From positions 731,298 through 795,297 of the forward strand of contig JAUICV010000001.1 in assembly GCA_030427725.1 (NCBI GenBank): 64,000 nucleotides of DNA, written 5' to 3'. A program made the position numbers and the translations under genes. Shown in pieces: positions 1 to 7,798 of this stretch. Each line of letters opens with the position of its first letter. Positions within the stretch are counted from its first letter, which is position 1. The DNA is from Chlamydiia bacterium. Lineage in GTDB: Bacteria; Chlamydiota; Chlamydiia; Chlamydiales; GCA-2402025. The notes beneath the pieces were generated by a model, which did not search any database, was not told where the DNA came from, and saw nothing but the letters and a program-made list of their open reading frames with translations.

Positions 1-2
1 AT

Positions 3-1145
3 CAGAATAAAAGCGTCTTTATCCTCAAAAACCGTCTAGGTGTTTGTGGTGGATTAGAAAAATATAGCTGGAGAATAGCAAAGGCCTTTTCGAGAAAAGG
101 GTGCAGGGTCACTTTTTTAACCGGAGATTCTCACTATAGCTCTGAAGAGATCCCCTTATTAGACTTTAAACATTTAGATGTTTCAACCTCACCTTTTTCC
201 TATAAGCGAATCTTAAGTTTTGACAAAGCTTGCCAAAAATATTTATCAAACCATTTTCCAAATATAGTCTTTGGAATGGACCGAACTACTTGCCAAACAC
301 ACATCAGAGCAGGTAATGGAGTACATAGGGCCTTTTTAGAAAAAAGGAAGCTGATTGATTCAAGTTTTAAAAAGCTTATTACACCAATAAATCCTCTTCA
401 CAAAACTATACTTGACATAGAAAAAAAAGCTTTTGAAAACCCAAATCTTCAGACTCTTTTTACAAATTCAGAGATGGTTAGAAATGAAGTCTTGAAGTAC
501 TACAATACTCCTGCAGAGAAAATCAAAGTTATCCATAACGGAGTTGAGTGGTATGAAATGCAGAGAACCTTCGACTCGTGGTTAGAGAAAAAATCAAAAG
601 TCGCAGCAAAGTTAAACCTTGATCCATCGGTTTACCATTTTTTGTTTATTGGAAATGGGTACAAAAGAAAGGGCCTTGATGTTTTACTCAAAGCGTTATC
701 TTTTATCAAAAATGAAAATTTCCACCTATCTGTTCTTGGTAAAGAAAAAAATTTATCTAATTATGTGCGACTAGCAAAGTCCCTGGGACTCAAAAATAAA
801 GTCAGCTTTTATGGGCAGGTTAGAGACGTCCATAAATTCTACCAACTCTCAGATGCAATCGTTATTCCCTCATTTTATGATCCCTTTGCCAATGTAACCG
901 TAGAAGCTCTTTCCATGGGTCTTCTTGTAATTTCTTCTCCATATAATGGAGGAAAAGAAGTCCTCACCACTGAGAGTGGTATAGTCTTACCTTCCTTGAA
1001 TCCTGAAGACATTGTTCCTGCTTTAAAAAAAGCTTTTGAAAGCCCTAAGACATGGCTTAGATCCTCTAACATAAGATCTCAGGTAAAACATTTGGATTTT
1101 ACTCATCAAATCGGTACTCTAGTTGAGTCTTGTTTAATATCTTGA
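3..1145 (+). CDS. Glycosyltransferase family 4 (WaaG/RfaG-like), 5' end cut by window
   Basis: The reading frame is open from the first bases of the window, so the N-terminus lies outside it and the internal ATG at 276 is not the start. The part before 276 carries the glycine-rich GVCGGLEKYS segment typical of the N-terminal domain of GT-B glycosyltransferases. The C-terminal half has the nucleotide-sugar binding pattern FIGNGYKRKGLDVLLKA followed by PSFYDPFANVTVEALSMGL, the usual E-x7-E-like donor site of family GT4. A role in adding a core sugar to lipopolysaccharide is inferred from this family and from the lipid A acyltransferase 10 bases downstream. The sugar transferred cannot be read from sequence. 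Confidence 0.85.
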   Translation, partial: QNKSVFILKNRLGVCGGLEKYSWRIAKAFSRKGCRVTFLTGDSHYSSEEIPLLDFKHLDVSTSPFSYKRILSFDKACQKYLSNHFPNIVFGMDRTTCQTHIRAGNGVHRAFLEKRKLIDSSFKKLITPINPLHKTILDIEKKAFENPNLQTLFTNSEMVRNEVLKYYNTPAEKIKVIHNGVEWYEMQRTFDSWLEKKSKVAAKLNLDPSVYHFLFIGNGYKRKGLDVLLKALSFIKNENFHLSVLGKEKNLSNYVRLAKSLGLKNKVSFYGQVRDVHKFYQLSDAIVIPSFYDPFANVTVEALSMGLLVISSPYNGGKEVLTTESGIVLPSLNPEDIVPALKKAFESPKTWLRSSNIRSQVKHLDFTHQIGTLVESCLIS

Positions 1146-1155
1146 GTGTTTTTTA

Positions 1156-2472
1156 ATGAGTAAGGACAAGTTCCTTTATATCCTACTTAGAACATTTTTA
1201 TTCCCCATAAGGTTTCTCACTTTTAGACAAATCCATTGGCTAGGAAATAAATTTGGTCTATTGGCCTATCACCTACATCCAACATTTCGAAAAAGAGCCC
1301 TTTCGAATCTTTCTTTAGCAAAAAGCCTTCAATTATCTCGTGATGCAATTATTCAAACAGCAAAAGAGTCGTTTCAGAACTTGCTAATTACTTGTCTAGA
1401 GTATGAAAAATTTTCCTCTTTAAAAAGCACCAAAAATGTGATCATTTGCAAAAACCCTGAGCTAGCGCAAAGTTTCATAAACAAGGGGCAAGGAATTATC
1501 TTTTTTTGCGGGCACCAAGCAAATTGGGAAACACTTTTCTTAGATGGAACTCAAAAGATGCCAGGAATAGCGATTGGGAGACCAATAAAAAACAAGTACC
1601 TTTATGAGTGGATTATATCGATACGTGAAAAATTCGGAGGGACGATCATCACTCCTAAAAAAGCGTTAAAGGAAGGTCTTAGAGGGCTCCGACAAGGTAA
1701 ATTTTTAGGCATTGTTGGCGACCAGGGAATGCCCGACAGTGGTTATTTTCACACCTTTTTAGGTCAAAAGGCATGGACCTCACCTGCTCCGGCTCTGTTA
1801 TCATATAAAACAGGCTGCCCAATAATGGTTGCAACAACCGTTAGACAAGATGGTAAGTATTATATTACCTACTCAGATCCTATCTGGCCCGATCAAACCC
1901 AAAGCCTCGATGAACAAATGCCGAAGTTGATGGATAAAACCCTTGAAATCTTTGAAAGAAGTGTTATTAAACACCCTGGTCAATGGCTTTGGCAACATAA
2001 CCGTTTTAAGCAAGAAACCCCCAATATTGTTTACTACAAGTATCGCTTTGATAGCATTTTGATTTTGTTCCCAAAAGACGAAGAAAAATTCAACGAATTT
2101 TTTCCAGTCGCTTCGCTCTTTAAGGAAATATATCCAAAGGCCTTCTTAACCTTCTTTGCCCCAGAAAAATATGCTAGCAAACTCCCCCAAAATTTAAAGG
2201 TCATTACTTATGAGAACTGCAATGAGCTCTTTATTAAAGATTTTCAATACAAATTGGTTTTAAATTTCACAAAAAACTCTACGATAAAAAAACACTTTTT
2301 GAAACAAGCAGCGCAAAGGGTTATCTGCTTTAAAGACATCCTCAATGATGCAAAACCTTATATGGATAAAGATACAAATTATACCCTTATAGAAATTATC
2401 AAGCGTGCTATTTGCCGCCCGGGAACTTTATGGGAAAATGATGCCTCAAAACCGCTTTTACATAGAAAATAA
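1156..2472 (+). CDS. htrB: Lipid A late acyltransferase (HtrB/LpxL family)
   Basis: This 438-residue protein is a lysophospholipid-acyltransferase-fold enzyme expected to add a secondary acyl chain to lipid A at the inner membrane. The catalytic HxxxxE motif is visible as GHQANWE, and an RPIKN segment and a GDQGMPDSG block further on fit the family. The N-terminus is hydrophobic (ILLRTFLFPIRFLTF), consistent with membrane attachment. About 130 residues after the last family block (from QWLWQHNRFK) form a C-terminal extension unlike the usual roughly 300-residue enzyme. The gene follows a glycosyltransferase by 10 bases, suggesting a shared transcript for lipopolysaccharide assembly, and its 3' end overlaps rsmE. 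Confidence 0.85.
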   Translation: MSKDKFLYILLRTFLFPIRFLTFRQIHWLGNKFGLLAYHLHPTFRKRALSNLSLAKSLQLSRDAIIQTAKESFQNLLITCLEYEKFSSLKSTKNVIICKNPELAQSFINKGQGIIFFCGHQANWETLFLDGTQKMPGIAIGRPIKNKYLYEWIISIREKFGGTIITPKKALKEGLRGLRQGKFLGIVGDQGMPDSGYFHTFLGQKAWTSPAPALLSYKTGCPIMVATTVRQDGKYYITYSDPIWPDQTQSLDEQMPKLMDKTLEIFERSVIKHPGQWLWQHNRFKQETPNIVYYKYRFDSILILFPKDEEKFNEFFPVASLFKEIYPKAFLTFFAPEKYASKLPQNLKVITYENCNELFIKDFQYKLVLNFTKNSTIKKHFLKQAAQRVICFKDILNDAKPYMDKDTNYTLIEIIKRAICRPGTLWENDASKPLLHRK

Positions 2473-3139
2473 CCTAGAACAAGACGCTCTCGTTCAGCTA
2501 GAAGGCAAAGAACACCACCATTTAAAGAATGTAATGAGAGCCGCTATTGGCGAAGAAGTTGAGCTTGTAAATGGAAAAGGTGTATTAGCTACAGCAGAAA
2601 TTAAATCCATCGATAAAAATTTTACTGAGCTTGAAATTTTGACTAGTTTAGAAAAACCATCAGCAAAAAAGATCTCTTTAGCCATAGCGCTAACTAAGAT
2701 GCCTAAACTAGAGCTAGCAATTGAGAAATGCACTGAACTTGGTGCCTATGAATTTTTACTCTTTGATTCTGTAAACTCAGAGAAAAAGGGACTTTCCAAT
2801 AATCAAAGAGAAAGGCTTGAAATGATTACAATTTCGAGCTTGAAACAATGTGGAAGGCTTTACTTACCTAAAATTTCTTATTTCGGGAACCTACAGAGTC
2901 TATTAGCACATATCGAATCAAAACTTTTGGTTTGTGACTTTGATGATAAGACCAAACCTATTAGTTCCTTTACTCAGTTAGAAAACGCCACGATTCTTAT
3001 AGGGCCTGAAAAAGGCTTTCATAATACTGAAAAAGAAGAATACAAAAAACATAAGCCAGAAATGGCTTCAATACACCAAAACATCTTAAGAGCTGAAACA
3101 GCTGCAATTGCAGCAACAGCGTATCTAAATCTGATCTAA
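2438..3139 (+). CDS. rsmE: 16S rRNA (uracil-1498-N3)-methyltransferase RsmE
   Basis: RsmE methylates U1498 of 16S rRNA with S-adenosylmethionine. The N-terminal PUA-like part (NRFYIENN ... LEGKEHHHLKNVMRA) and the C-terminal SPOUT-fold knot (LIGPEKGFHNTE, then ILRAETAAIAATAYL) are both clear. The frame stays open upstream to a GTG at 2405, but the family normally begins just before RFYI, so I chose the ATG at 2438; the ATG at 2441 is equally possible. With this start the gene still overlaps the end of htrB by 35 bases. It also overlaps the end of the convergent pyk by 15 bases. Confidence 0.9.
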   Translation: MMPQNRFYIENNLEQDALVQLEGKEHHHLKNVMRAAIGEEVELVNGKGVLATAEIKSIDKNFTELEILTSLEKPSAKKISLAIALTKMPKLELAIEKCTELGAYEFLLFDSVNSEKKGLSNNQRERLEMITISSLKQCGRLYLPKISYFGNLQSLLAHIESKLLVCDFDDKTKPISSFTQLENATILIGPEKGFHNTEKEEYKKHKPEMASIHQNILRAETAAIAATAYLNLI

Positions 3140-4891
3140 CGTCCCTCTAAAGACAACTCCTTTTTTAGGATGCATTGTTATCACTTCTTTGTCCTTGATT
3201 AGAACCGAGGCATTTTTCGCTTGTACAATAAATGGAATGTTAAGTTTTGCAGCAATGGATTTAACAGCTTTTTCAGATAGTTTATCTGACGCATTGTTTT
3301 CTAAGATGAGTCCGAGCGAACCTTTTATCTCTTGGTCATAATTTTCTTCACAGTGAGAAAGAATCACAATAGAGCCCTTAACAGCATTTTTTTTGATATC
3401 TTCTATTGAAACTATAATCGAAGCTTTAGCAGAGACTGGATCTCCTTTTGAAACCTTACCTCGAATCAAAACATCGCCTAAGTTTTCAACGCGGATCATA
3501 TTAGTTGTCCCCTTAATTCCAAAGGGAGTGCCCGCTGTAACTATCACTAGATCTCCATAACTGGCAATCTTTCTTTTTAATATAAACTCGCTAGATAGTT
3601 CAAATGCAGATTCTATTGTTTTAAACTGGCCAAAAACTGGGATAACCCCCCAAAGAAACGCCAGTTGATGATATGTTTTTTCACAATCTGTCAAAGAAAC
3701 AATCGGAATTTTCGGTCTAAGTCTCGAGATGTGACGCGATGTAAAGCCACTACTGGTATAGGCGAATATAGCTTTTGCATCAGTGCTGTAGGCCATTTTT
3801 ACTGCTGCTAGAGCAACTGATGATGAAATATCGCTATCTGGGTCATAATCTATATTTTTATAGTACTGCTGATATTTAAAATCCCTTTCAGCTTCAACTA
3901 ATATACTTTTCATCATTGTAGTAGCCTCGATCGGGTATGCTCCAATTGCTGTTTCACCAGAGAGCATAACACAAGATGTGCTATCATAAATCGCATTTGC
4001 CACATCAGAGACTTCTGCCCTAGTTGGCCTTGGATGATAAATCATAGACTCTAGCATTTGTGTTGCTGTAACAACAGGCTTACCCACTGTATAGCATTTT
4101 TGAATCATCATTTTTTGGAGCTTCGGAACTTGATTTAGTGGAAGCTCAACGCCTAGATCTCCCCTAGCTACCATAATTCCATCTGAGACTTGCAAGATAG
4201 AATCGAAATTCTTCACTCCCATGACACTTTCAATTTTCGATATGATCATGATCTCTTTTTTTGAATGATGTTTTAAAAGATCTTTAATCTCTAAAACATT
4301 TTCTGCTGTACGAATAAATGAAGCTGCTACTAAATCAACATCTTGCTCACATGCAAAAATCAAATCCTTTCTGTCTTGATCTGTAATCGCTGGAAGATCT
4401 ATCCCTCCATGAGGAATGTTTACGCCTTTGCCAGACTTTAAAATCCCATCATTTTTTATTTGTATGGTAATTTCACTCTTAGATTTTTTTATAACCTCTG
4501 AATCGATATATCCATCATCAAATAAAATATGCATCCCCTCTTGAATATCATTTAAAACTGATTCAGGATGAACTGGAATAGAGTCTATTGAGGGTTTTTC
4601 ATCTGTCGATACAAGTTTAAAACAGTCCCCTTTTTTTAAGTTTAAGGGGGCTTCAGGGAACGTTCCTACTCGGATCTCAGGACCTTTTGTATCAAGTAAA
4701 ATAGCCAAAGGAATCTGCTTTTGCTTTCTTGCTTTTTTCAAAAGAGCAATCACTTTGGCATGATCTTTATGAGAACCATGACTAAAGTTTAAACGCGCAA
4801 CACTCATACCAGCATCAATTAACTCTAAGATTTTCTCTAATGAGTTAACCGAGGGGCCTATTGTGCAAATAATTTTCGTTTTAGTTCCCAT
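3125..4891 (-). CDS. pyk: Pyruvate kinase with C-terminal swivelling domain
   Basis: Pyruvate kinase converts phosphoenolpyruvate and ADP to pyruvate and ATP at the end of glycolysis. The N-terminal TKIICTIGPSVNS and ARLNFSHG motifs, the KIES and ARGDLGVELP motifs of the active site, and TRAEVSDVANAI are all present. At 588 residues it is about 100 longer than the core enzyme. Residues 475-588 (from RGKVSKGDPVS to VVFRGTL) match the PEP-utilizer-like extra C-terminal domain known from Geobacillus pyruvate kinase. The start is supported by an AGGA sequence 8 bases before the ATG. Pyruvate made here could feed the pyruvate dehydrogenase encoded near 55000-58200. Confidence 0.95.
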   Translation of the reverse strand: MGTKTKIICTIGPSVNSLEKILELIDAGMSVARLNFSHGSHKDHAKVIALLKKARKQKQIPLAILLDTKGPEIRVGTFPEAPLNLKKGDCFKLVSTDEKPSIDSIPVHPESVLNDIQEGMHILFDDGYIDSEVIKKSKSEITIQIKNDGILKSGKGVNIPHGGIDLPAITDQDRKDLIFACEQDVDLVAASFIRTAENVLEIKDLLKHHSKKEIMIISKIESVMGVKNFDSILQVSDGIMVARGDLGVELPLNQVPKLQKMMIQKCYTVGKPVVTATQMLESMIYHPRPTRAEVSDVANAIYDSTSCVMLSGETAIGAYPIEATTMMKSILVEAERDFKYQQYYKNIDYDPDSDISSSVALAAVKMAYSTDAKAIFAYTSSGFTSRHISRLRPKIPIVSLTDCEKTYHQLAFLWGVIPVFGQFKTIESAFELSSEFILKRKIASYGDLVIVTAGTPFGIKGTTNMIRVENLGDVLIRGKVSKGDPVSAKASIIVSIEDIKKNAVKGSIVILSHCEENYDQEIKGSLGLILENNASDKLSEKAVKSIAAKLNIPFIVQAKNASVLIKDKEVITMHPKKGVVFRGTLDQI

Positions 4892-5113
4892 GTAAGTTTT
4901 CCTTAGAGCTATGTCTTTAATCCAAAATTCTGATCATAGAAAAATCTTTTTCAATAAGCAATCAATAAAGAGTATGAGTGATCAATTATAAAATCTTTAT
5001 AAGAAAGCATCTTAAATAAAAGTTCGATATATCTGATCTAACAAACATTTCTAAAGATTGAAAAATATTTATTGAAAATTTACTGTCTAGCTTTTCCAAT
5101 GAAAGACTGTCAA
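4892..5113. other. AT-rich spacer between pyk and the Rhs gene
   Basis: These 222 bases separate two divergent genes and must hold both promoters. No convincing -35/-10 pair was found. A TTG at 5072 is in frame with the Rhs gene and could extend it by 14 residues, but the signal peptide begins at the ATG at 5114. Confidence 0.5.
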
Positions 5114-6475
5114 ATGAAACGCATTTGGATTTTATTTTTTTTACCTATTTACCTTTTATCGACAGAAAAAGTTGTTGATCTAAACGAGCTTGGAAAAATT
5201 ATTTACTATTTTGATGGAGATCTTTGTAAAAAAATAGTACGAATCTCAGATTCTGGAGACATCAAATATGAACACCAGTATCAATATGATGAAAACAATC
5301 ATATTGTTTCAGAAAATTTAATCGGTAACCTTGGAAAAGTTTTTTATTCAGGAAATATAAAAGAAGGGTATCTTGAGGCATCATCACCCTTTGGAAAGGA
5401 GTACTGGAAAGCTGAAGATAAAGCTCCTCTGAAAAAAAGCACAAACAAAAGGCTATATAATAAAAAAGGGCTCTTAGTCAAAAAAGGGACCAGCCAATTT
5501 TTCTATCATGGTTCAAAACTAGAACGCATAGAAAAAGTTGATAGAACAGTCCTTTATATTTACGACAAACTTGGAAGAAAAGTTTCTAAACAAGTAGTTT
5601 TCGATAATGCTCTCGATACAGAATTTTATCTTTTTTTAGGATCTCGCGAAATAGGAAGTTTTTCCAGTGACGGTAAGTTGAAATGGCTACGCATACCTGG
5701 ATTATCAACACATCCTACTATGGTACGAGCTATAGCTATTGAAACAAATAATGCCATCTATGCTCCAATTTATGACTTCCAATGGAATATTGTTAAATTG
5801 ATAGATATAGAAACTGGAGAGGTAATTGATACAAGACCTAATTTATACGGTAAAAATTTAGCTCATCTGGATGGATGTCCGTGGACTTTTTGCAGTAAAA
5901 GATATGATCCAGATGCTGAACTCGTAGATTTTGGATATAGACATTATGACCCAGAGCTTTGTGAGTGGCTTACACCCGATCCTCTTAATAAAGATCCTCA
6001 AACTTATCGATACTGTTTTAATAATCCGAGCCAGTATATAGATCCAGATGGACAATTTGCTTTTGTTATTCCAGTACTCACTTGGACAGGAGCAGCTATT
6101 ACTTCTCCTTTGTGGGGAACTGGGGCATTAGCTACAGCTGGAGGAGTTCTGATTGGTTATGTAGGCTATAAAACCTACGATAAGTGTCAGAGTTGGTATA
6201 AAAGTTATCAAAAAAAGAAAGAGCCTCCGTTCAAGTTCGAAGATTTAGGTTATGATCCTTCGAAATGCCCTGGAGAAGGTTTTAAGTGGAAGGGGAAAGG
6301 CTCTCCAACTTCAGGAAAAGGAAACTGGGTTAAAGGAAAACGCCCTGATCATGAAACATTAAATCCCGATCTCGAGCACGGTGATCCTGTCGGGCCGCAC
6401 TGGGATTATACTGGACCTGAATTTCCAAACGGTGTACGCATTAAACCCAATGGAACTTATGAAATTAAACCCTGA
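5114..6475 (+). CDS. Short Rhs-family polymorphic toxin with signal peptide
   Basis: From the ATG at 5114 the protein starts with a Sec-type signal peptide (KRIWILFFLPIYLLS). It continues with a few degenerate YD-type repeats, for example YIYDKLGRKVSKQV. The Rhs core signature lies around residues 260-310 (GYRHYDPELCEWLTPDPL, then RYCFNNPSQYIDPDG). The variable C-terminal domain follows: a hydrophobic stretch, then about 85 residues with GFKWKGKG, GKGNWVKGK, HGDPVGPHWDY and a KPNG end. That tip resembles the polymorphic toxin type 37 family as I remember it; its activity is not proven. At 453 residues it is far shorter than full Rhs proteins, which exceed 1000. It is followed after 9 bases by a likely immunity gene. 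Confidence 0.8.
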   Translation: MKRIWILFFLPIYLLSTEKVVDLNELGKIIYYFDGDLCKKIVRISDSGDIKYEHQYQYDENNHIVSENLIGNLGKVFYSGNIKEGYLEASSPFGKEYWKAEDKAPLKKSTNKRLYNKKGLLVKKGTSQFFYHGSKLERIEKVDRTVLYIYDKLGRKVSKQVVFDNALDTEFYLFLGSREIGSFSSDGKLKWLRIPGLSTHPTMVRAIAIETNNAIYAPIYDFQWNIVKLIDIETGEVIDTRPNLYGKNLAHLDGCPWTFCSKRYDPDAELVDFGYRHYDPELCEWLTPDPLNKDPQTYRYCFNNPSQYIDPDGQFAFVIPVLTWTGAAITSPLWGTGALATAGGVLIGYVGYKTYDKCQSWYKSYQKKKEPPFKFEDLGYDPSKCPGEGFKWKGKGSPTSGKGNWVKGKRPDHETLNPDLEHGDPVGPHWDYTGPEFPNGVRIKPNGTYEIKP

Positions 6476-6484
6476 GAAAAGATA

Positions 6485-7066
6485 TTGAACGAAATTATTA
6501 AACTTTTGCTAGATAAACACAAAGCATTGCTCTACTTAAGAGATAACTTAGAGGGCACAAATACGCTCTCAACAGCGGTTTGTCAACACTTGGATTTTGA
6601 TAAAGGGAACTTTTATGCTTTAGTTCCTGAAGATCTTCCTGAAAAACAGATTTACGAGTTTAAACAGGGAGGGATAAGAGGACAAGGAAGAATTCCTATC
6701 ATTGACGTTCTCTTAGAAAAATTTCTTCATGAACAGTCCCTAATTTGTCTTTTTGATGACGGTATAGATACCTATACCCCCTCTTATGATTGGCCATTAT
6801 TCTCTGAATTTGGAGTTCACTATAGCAACGAAATATACTATCTACTAACAAATAAAGAGTTTTCTCAGGAAAATTTAAACGAGTGTTTCAAGACCTCGAA
6901 TGTTACATGGCACTCATTATGTGTCGTGTCAAAACTGAAGCATTCACGCAAAGAAGAAAAATCCATATCAAAAAAGGACTTAATTACCATAGCTAAAGCA
7001 GCTGAAATGATCTGCTTGCTTGCCTATGATGCTGAAAGTTACATTTTCTGGGAAAAAGATATTTAA
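6485..7066 (+). CDS. Candidate immunity protein to the Rhs toxin (copy 1)
   Basis: This 193-residue cytoplasmic-looking protein has no motif I recognise. Immunity is inferred from position: it starts 9 bases after the toxin stop codon, exactly where cognate immunity genes sit in Rhs loci. The start must be the TTG at 6485, because the next in-frame ATG is near the C-terminus. It is a paralogue of the gene at 7111. The two share 144 nearly identical bases at the 5' end and 149 nearly identical bases at the 3' end, but their middle thirds (residues about 65-140) differ strongly. That mosaic suggests the middle decides toxin specificity. Confidence 0.7.
   Translation: MNEIIKLLLDKHKALLYLRDNLEGTNTLSTAVCQHLDFDKGNFYALVPEDLPEKQIYEFKQGGIRGQGRIPIIDVLLEKFLHEQSLICLFDDGIDTYTPSYDWPLFSEFGVHYSNEIYYLLTNKEFSQENLNECFKTSNVTWHSLCVVSKLKHSRKEEKSISKKDLITIAKAAEMICLLAYDAESYIFWEKDI
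6533..6676 (+). repeat. Direct repeat A1: shared 5' block of immunity genes
   Basis: This 144-base block is repeated at 7159-7302 with only a handful of single-base differences. Sequence identity collapses immediately after the GGGAGGGATA at its end. Confidence 0.85.
6908..7056 (+). repeat. Direct repeat B1: shared 3' block of immunity genes
   Basis: This 149-base block recurs at 7534-7682 with a single visible difference (ATCCATATC against ATCCCTATC). It starts abruptly at TGGCACTCATT after a divergent middle. Confidence 0.85.
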
Positions 7067-7067
7067 T

Positions 7068-7097
7068 ATGCCAGATGGAACTTTCGAAGCTAAATAA
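7068..7097 (+). pseudogene. Fossil 3' tip of a displaced Rhs toxin
   Basis: These 30 bases lie between the two immunity-like genes and read MPDGTFEAK followed by a stop. They align codon for codon with the last codons of the intact toxin at 6443-6475 (KPNGTYEIKP, stop), including the shared DNA string ATGGAACTT. The stop lies 13 bases before the second immunity gene, mirroring the 9-base gap at the intact pair. I read this as the end of an older toxin tip whose body was replaced by the present toxin-immunity cassette. Confidence 0.65.
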
Positions 7098-7110
7098 CTA
7101 AATAGAGAAA

Positions 7111-7692
7111 ATGAAAAAAACAATTCAATTACCACTTGATAGACGAAAAGCACTAGAATACTTAAGAGATAATTTAGAGGGAACAAATACGCTCTCAACA
7201 GCGGTTTGTCAACACTTGGATTTTGATAAAGGGAACTTTTATGCTTTAGTTCCTGAAGACCTTCCTGAAAAACAGATTTATGAGTTTAAACAGGGAGGGA
7301 TAGGAAAAGCCGACAAAAGTTTAATTGTGGATCTGAATTTTGAAAAATGCCGTAACGAAAAGTCCTTCACTTGTGTCTTTGATGATGTCGACGCAACATA
7401 CGCTCCTTCTTACAATTGGCCAGTATTCTCTAAATTTGGAGTGCATTTTCAAAAAGAGGTCTATTATCTTTTAAACGAAAAAGATTTTTATAAACAAAAT
7501 TTTCAAAAGTGCTTTAGCATCTCTGATACTATTTGGCACTCATTATGTGTCGTGTCAAAACTGAAGCATTCACGCAAAGAAGAAAAATCCCTATCAAAAA
7601 AGGACTTAATTACCATAGCTAAAGCAGCTGAAATGATCTGCTTGCTTGCCTATGATGCTGAAAGTTACATTTTCTGGGAAAAGGGTAGCTAA
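7111..7692 (+). CDS. Candidate orphan immunity protein (copy 2)
   Basis: This is the paralogue of the gene at 6485, also 193 residues, starting at an ATG. The N-terminal YLRDNLEGTNTLSTAVCQHL region and the C-terminal region from WHSLCVVSKLKHSRKEEK to YDAESYIFWEK are almost identical to copy 1. Residues about 65-140 are divergent, with only scattered matches such as FDD, YxPSYxWPxFS and FGVH. The remnant toxin tip just upstream suggests it protected against an earlier toxin variant and is now an orphan. No catalytic motif is visible. The near-identical ends could equally be maintained by gene conversion. Confidence 0.65.
   Translation: MKKTIQLPLDRRKALEYLRDNLEGTNTLSTAVCQHLDFDKGNFYALVPEDLPEKQIYEFKQGGIGKADKSLIVDLNFEKCRNEKSFTCVFDDVDATYAPSYNWPVFSKFGVHFQKEVYYLLNEKDFYKQNFQKCFSISDTIWHSLCVVSKLKHSRKEEKSLSKKDLITIAKAAEMICLLAYDAESYIFWEKGS
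7159..7302 (+). repeat. Direct repeat A2: shared 5' block of immunity genes
   Basis: Second copy of the block at 6533-6676, in the same orientation and reading frame. Confidence 0.85.
7534..7682 (+). repeat. Direct repeat B2: shared 3' block of immunity genes
   Basis: Second copy of the block at 6908-7056. The repeats could drive recombination that swaps the variable middles or deletes one gene. Confidence 0.85.
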
Positions 7693-7741
7693 AAAGATCC
7701 TCTGAGAGATTGCAAAGCTTTGAATAAAGCAAGCTAATCAG

Positions 7742-7771
7742 TTGATCTTGCTGTTGATTTCCAGCTATACT
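7742..7771 (+). promoter_or_regulatory. Likely sigma-70-type promoter of uvrA
   Basis: TTGATC at 7742-7747 and TATACT at 7766-7771 are separated by 18 bases and lie 27 bases before the uvrA ATG at 7799. The frame is open through this stretch, but a promoter here argues that the longer reading from 7742 is not the real start. Confidence 0.55.
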
Positions 7772-7798
7772 GCCAATAAAAAATTAATAAGCTATCAC

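Noticed and set aside
276..278. ATG at 276 as the start of the first glycosyltransferase
   Set aside because: The frame is open upstream to the window edge and carries the conserved N-terminal GVCGGLEKY segment, so the gene is cut, not short.
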